Source: Desulfobacteraceae bacterium (lineage in GTDB: Bacteria > Desulfobacterota > Desulfobacteria > Desulfobacterales > Desulfosalsimonadaceae). Taken from it: a stretch of 24,923 bases of DNA. The DNA is taken from NCBI GenBank assembly GCA_024636355.1, contig JAGXHH010000206.1, forward strand, positions 1-24,923. The letters run 5' to 3'. Positions 21,736 through 24,923 of this stretch are shown one piece after another (the stretch's first letter is position 1; the number at the start of each line of letters is the position of its first letter). Below the pieces are notes generated by a model. It was given only the letters and a program-made list of their open reading frames with translations, was not told the DNA's origin and did no database searches. The translations under genes were made by a program, and so were the position numbers.

Positions 21736-22365
21736 TCATTTCCCCCGCAACACCTTCTTGTCCACCTTGCCGACGGCGGTCAAGGGGATTTCATCGATAA
21801 TCTCGATGACCTTCGGCACCTTGTAGGGCGACATTGTTTCGCGGCAATACGCGCGGATCTCTTCCTGCAGCTGCTCTTTATCTTTCTGCCCGGTGGCGGC
21901 CGACGGCTGGATGACCGCTTTTACGATGTCGTTGCCGGGTCGTTTCGGGTCCGGCATGCCGACAATCGCACAGAACCCCACGGCCTTATGCTGGTAAAGC
22001 GTCTCTTCGACCTCCCGGGAATAGACTTTGAATCCGCCCACGATCAGCATGTCCTTGGTCCGGTCGACGATATAAAGGTATCCGTCCTCATCCATCTTTC
22101 CCACATCGCCGGTGTAGAAATACCGGTCACCCTGGAACTCCTTTAATGACAAGGCGGTCTCTTCGGGTTTGTTGTGGTACCCCTTCATGATCTGGGGGCC
22201 GCGGGCAATGATCTCGCCTTCCGCATTGAATCCGACTTCCCGGGTGCCGGTTTCGGTATCCACCAGTTTGATTGAAGGAAGCGCATCGGCTGAGTAGCGG
22301 AAACCTGGCCGGGTTCCATTCGCAGGAAATTTTTTTTGCTGAATAGTTACTCCATTTACAATCAA
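21736..22365 (-). pseudogene. 5'-truncated acyl-CoA synthetase (AMP-binding ligase)
   Basis: Only the C-terminal third of a fatty acyl-CoA ligase remains. Similarity starts near LPSIKLVDTETGTREVG (about 22280), preceded by unrelated sequence. YTGDVGKMDEDGYLYIVDR carries the ATP-contacting Asp, the hinge DRTKDMLIVGGFKVYSREVE follows, and the C-terminus LTAVGKVDKKVLRGK keeps the catalytic Lys. The adenylate-forming P-loop, substrate pocket and about 330 residues are missing. The open frame begins at a TTG without a ribosome binding site. A deletion or rearrangement with a breakpoint near 22285-22350 removed the rest. The intact ancestor would have activated fatty acids for the beta-oxidation cluster. 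Confidence 0.82.
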
Positions 22366-22648
22366 AACTCACTGCCCTCGCCGAACTAAAAAGCTGCCGC
22401 AGTTGATCGAAAAATTCCACAGCATCGGCGATGAGTGGCCGAACTCGGCAGCCTGGCCAACATCCGGGAGGTCTTCGTGGGGTTTCAGCAGAATTTGTAC
22501 TAAGGGCAGACATTCTCGAAAGATCGCTTTTTCATGCTCATGCTCTTAATTTTAAGATTGATGCATTAAACAGATTAAAGGCACGAAACCCGGGCGGTAT
22601 ACAACAGCTTTGTACAAGTCCATCACTAATCCATTTAGGAGTATAATT
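22366..22648. other. Gap at the ligase breakpoint and promoter region of the next gene
   Basis: The left half lies at the ligase breakpoint; minus-strand codons such as ADAVEFFDQLRQLFSS look protein-like and may be a scrap of another gene. The right half becomes AT-richer before TTTAGGAG and the ATG at 22649. No sigma-54 box was found. Confidence 0.35.
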
Positions 22649-23155
22649 ATGCACCGTTTTTACCGACCAATTATTTTCGCCGTTCTTTTCACTATGATAT
22701 GCCTGCCTGTTGCCGCACATGCCGATCCTTTTGAATTCGGTGGGTTAAGGGAAGGCCTGTCTGTAAGCCAGGCAAATAATGTCGAAATCTCCCCAACGCC
22801 CGCCAACCCCGGCACTGACCTGCGAAATGCCCATAAATTCATGGGGTATGGCACACTTGTGATGGGTGCTTTGGCTGCGGTCAGCTCTTCTTCCCATTCC
22901 GCCCACCGGGCCACCTCCTATGCCGCCATCGCGCTGGGCGGCGCCACTGTCGCGACCGGATTTACGGAATACAAGGGGTATATCGATCTTTCAGATGGAT
23001 TTTCCCGCTATGACATCCATGCCGTACTCGGTACGGCCGGTCTTGTGGCGTTTACCGCAGCTGTGCTGATGGCCGAGGCGGACCAGAGCCACAGCGGATT
23101 CGGGGTGGCCTCGGCCGTTTCAATGGGGCTTTCGGTCGTGGCAATAAAGTGGTAG
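22649..23155 (+). CDS. Small exported membrane protein with conserved-looking histidines
   Basis: The protein has 168 residues. The ATG at 22649 is chosen because TAGGAG lies 7 bases upstream. A signal peptide (YRPIIFAVLFTMICLPVAAHA, cut before DPFEFGG) is followed by three or four hydrophobic Gly/Ala-rich helices: HKFMGYGTLVMGALAAV, SYAAIALGGATVATGF, DIHAVLGTAGLVAFTAAVLM and GFGVASAVSMGLSVVAIKW. His residues open several helices (NAHK, SAHR, DIHA, QSHS), a pattern reminiscent of cytochrome b561-like heme proteins, but this is only a resemblance. No neighbouring redox gene supports a role. It is convergent with the next gene. Confidence 0.7.
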   Translation: MHRFYRPIIFAVLFTMICLPVAAHADPFEFGGLREGLSVSQANNVEISPTPANPGTDLRNAHKFMGYGTLVMGALAAVSSSSHSAHRATSYAAIALGGATVATGFTEYKGYIDLSDGFSRYDIHAVLGTAGLVAFTAAVLMAEADQSHSGFGVASAVSMGLSVVAIKW

Positions 23156-23175
23156 TTGTGGTTTAGCGAGATGCA

Positions 23176-23511
23176 TTATTCTGTTTCGTCATTTACTTCC
23201 AGTGCAATCCACCACAACAATTTTTCTCCCTCCTCGAACCAATTGCCGAACAGGAGTTTTTCTTCTCCGGCGGAATATAAGACGGCATTAACCCTGCCTT
23301 CATCGACTTCGTTGTCTCTGCGCGCTATCCATTCACCGGAAAAGTATATGCCGTCGGTGCTTTTCAGATTGACGGTGTAAAGGCAAAAATCTTCCGCAAA
23401 CTCTATACTCAATTCGGTTTCCGAACGGTGGATCACATTTTTCACGACGATGGTTTCATCCGCATTGATAAAACCCACCTTGCCGATGAATTTCCGAGGG
23501 AAATTTTCCAT
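23176..23511 (-). CDS. Hypothetical protein
   Basis: The protein has 111 residues, with GGAG about 10 bases before the ATG. It starts MENFPRKFIGKVGFINADET, has no signal peptide or membrane helix, is acidic, and its alternating hydrophobic pattern (TIVVKNVIH, LYTVNLKSTDGIYFSGEWIA, KLLWWIALEV) suggests an all-beta fold. Codon use looks like that of its neighbours, so it is probably real. No family is recognised. Confidence 0.65.
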   Translation of the reverse strand: MENFPRKFIGKVGFINADETIVVKNVIHRSETELSIEFAEDFCLYTVNLKSTDGIYFSGEWIARRDNEVDEGRVNAVLYSAGEEKLLFGNWFEEGEKLLWWIALEVNDETE

Positions 23512-23605
23512 TATTTTTTTATCTCCGATTGATTATTGATGGCATCCTAAAAATTCATGATTTGGTCACTATAATCATATACCAGAATACAGCAATTTAT
23601 TCATA

Positions 23606-23887
23606 TTTGATGATTTCGTAAAAAGCTGACCAACTCCGCTGCACGGCGTTTTTATCGGAAGGAACTTTCCAGCTTCTTAGCTTTTCTCGTTGTCAGTGAA
23701 GCGACAACGACAACGAAAAGGAATCCCAACCCGAAATAGCGAGTTCCTTGGAAGTCGCTTTCCTGCTTTTGCCGTCATCGGCGAAGGCCGCAATCCAGTA
23801 ATTTTAGGGATTATGGATTACGGCTATTGCCTCTTGCCTCCGCCGGAATGACGAAAGTTGGGATTTTTACACGTTCATCAAGGTTTG
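23606..23887. repeat. Probable dispersed repeat element
   Basis: The ends are imperfect inverted repeats: TTGATGATTTCGTAAAAAG (from 23606) against TTGATGAACGTGTAAAAAT read from 23886 on the other strand. Inside, CTTTTCTCGTTGTC and GACAACG...CGAAAAG form a stem near 23680-23720, and CGTCATCGGCGAAGGCCGCAA (23774) faces CCTCCGCCGGAATGACG (23838). The motif resembling CGTCATTCCGGCGAAGGCCGGAATCC is a common intergenic repeat in deltaproteobacteria. No gene is present. Confidence 0.5.
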
Positions 23888-23968
23888 ATTTTATTCATAA
23901 AAAAAGTTATTCTCCATCCGGATTCATTTCTTTTCCCGTGGTATTCAGGAGCAAAAAAAATAGTGTAA

Positions 23969-24923
23969 ATGAGGCGCAAATTGGTCGACGATCCTGCCTG
24001 TGACGAATTGAGGAAGCGGTTTGACTCGCTTGCTTATGAAAAAGAAAACCTTGAAACGATAATCGAGACGATCGAAGACGGGTTTATCGAGACCGATCTC
24101 AAGGGAAATATTACCCGGTTTAATGCGGCGTTCTGTGACATCAGCGGGTATCCGCCCGAAGAAGCCCATGGTCTGTCCTACCGTTCCTATATGGATGAGC
24201 CGGAGGCGCTGAATGTGTATAAAACATTCAACCAGGTGTTTACGACCGGGATTCCCAACAAGGCCTTCGATCATGAAGTGATCCGGAAAGACGGCGCCCG
24301 CCGGATCGTCGAAATTTCCATCACCCCGATCAAGGCCGAACGCGGTGATGTGACCGGTTTCCGGTGCATCATGCGGGATGTGACCCTTAGAAAAGAGGCC
24401 GAGGCGGCGTTTGTCGCCCAGCGCAGCCGACTGGCCGCCATTTTCCGCAGTGTTGAAGATGCCATCATCACCGTTGACCGCGATCTCAACGTAATAGAGG
24501 TCAACGAAGCCGCAGGAAAAATGTGCGGTCTGCGGTCGGAAAACCTTCCGTCGGCATTCGTTTGCCAGAAAAATGACGAATGCAGCCAGGCCTGCCGGGA
24601 TGTTTTAAAAGAGACACTTGACCGGAAAACGGCCATACGCAACCAGCAGGTAAACTGCGGTCTGCCGGACACGCCGTTCCAGAAAGTAAGCCTTTCAAGC
24701 GCGCCGCTGCAAGACCGGAACGGCGCATTTCTTGGGGCCGTTCTGGTCATCCGGGATATCACCCGCCTCATGAACCTGGAAAGAGAGCTGAAGCAGCGCC
24801 ATGAGTTTCACCGGATCATCGGCAAGAGCGAAAAAATGCAGGAAATATATCAGCACGTCGAAGATATTTCCGATTATGAGGCCACCGTCCTGATTACCGG
24901 TGAAAGCGGCACCGGAAAAGAAC
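23969..24923 (+). CDS. Sigma-54-dependent activator with two PAS domains, 3' end outside the window
   Basis: The frame is open to the window edge (318 residues visible). A short coiled coil leads into PAS1 (about 25-145, GFIETDLKGNITRFNAAFCD) with a PAC end (FRCIMRDVTLRKEAE), then PAS2 (about 150-270, AIITVDRDLNVIEVNEAAG) containing a Cys cluster FVCQKNDECSQACRDV that could bind a metal or cluster, then FHRIIGKSEKMQEIY and Walker A GESGTGKE at the very edge. The rest of the AAA+ and HTH domains should follow. The ATG at 23969 has an AGGAG 17 bases upstream, which is far, so the start may be different. It is a second activator of the same general type as the one at 18456-20768; its target is not visible. 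Confidence 0.88.
   Translation, partial: MRRKLVDDPACDELRKRFDSLAYEKENLETIIETIEDGFIETDLKGNITRFNAAFCDISGYPPEEAHGLSYRSYMDEPEALNVYKTFNQVFTTGIPNKAFDHEVIRKDGARRIVEISITPIKAERGDVTGFRCIMRDVTLRKEAEAAFVAQRSRLAAIFRSVEDAIITVDRDLNVIEVNEAAGKMCGLRSENLPSAFVCQKNDECSQACRDVLKETLDRKTAIRNQQVNCGLPDTPFQKVSLSSAPLQDRNGAFLGAVLVIRDITRLMNLERELKQRHEFHRIIGKSEKMQEIYQHVEDISDYEATVLITGESGTGKE

Overview
The window looks like a chromosome segment from an anaerobic deltaproteobacterium of the Desulfobacterota (Desulfosarcina/Desulfococcus-like). This is inferred from gene content: PAS-rich sigma-54 activators, a Cache-domain histidine kinase, a glutaconate-type CoA-transferase beside acyl-CoA dehydrogenase and thiolase, strong AGGAGG ribosome binding sites, and two -24/-12 promoters. 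No rRNA, tRNA or CRISPR array was seen.

Left part (1-5000, + strand): a 5'-truncated sensor histidine kinase, a stand-alone receiver protein, a phosphate-selective-porin-like outer membrane protein, a small STAS-like protein, a decayed PAS/HisKA_3 kinase remnant, and a secreted PstS-like binding protein behind a near-consensus sigma-54 promoter. Together they suggest an anion (phosphate-like) sensing and uptake locus without the ABC permease and ATPase.

Middle part (5000-12050): an accessory patchwork. It holds the 3' remnant of a NYN/OST-HTH (LOTUS) protein with a frameshift, an IS110-family element with highly structured non-coding flanks, a minus-strand cluster encoding an SGNH-hydrolase lipoprotein, a lipase-chaperone-like foldase and a DUF1573 protein, an AT-rich gap, a Phd/VapC-type toxin-antitoxin pair, and a small DEDD-type exonuclease. 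A 23-base direct repeat (5688 and 10581) brackets the IS and the lipase-like cluster.

Right part (12057-20768, - strand): a beta-oxidation-like cluster read thiolase, acyl-CoA dehydrogenase, CoA-transferase A, CoA-transferase B, enoyl-CoA hydratase. A sigma-54 promoter precedes the thiolase and a GAF-PAS-PAS-AAA+-HTH sigma-54 activator lies just upstream. The hydratase carries an in-frame TAA directly after its second catalytic glutamate. A 313-bp nested-palindrome element sits between thiolase and dehydrogenase. Four copies of an 18-bp palindrome, TGNGGYG-N4-YGCCMCA, lie only around the activator gene and the thiolase promoter, and are probably the activator's binding sites.

Far right (20820-24923): a long gap with two possible small ORFs, a 5'-truncated acyl-CoA synthetase, a small exported His-containing membrane protein, a hypothetical protein, a dispersed-repeat-like element, and the start of a second PAS-PAS sigma-54 activator cut by the window edge.
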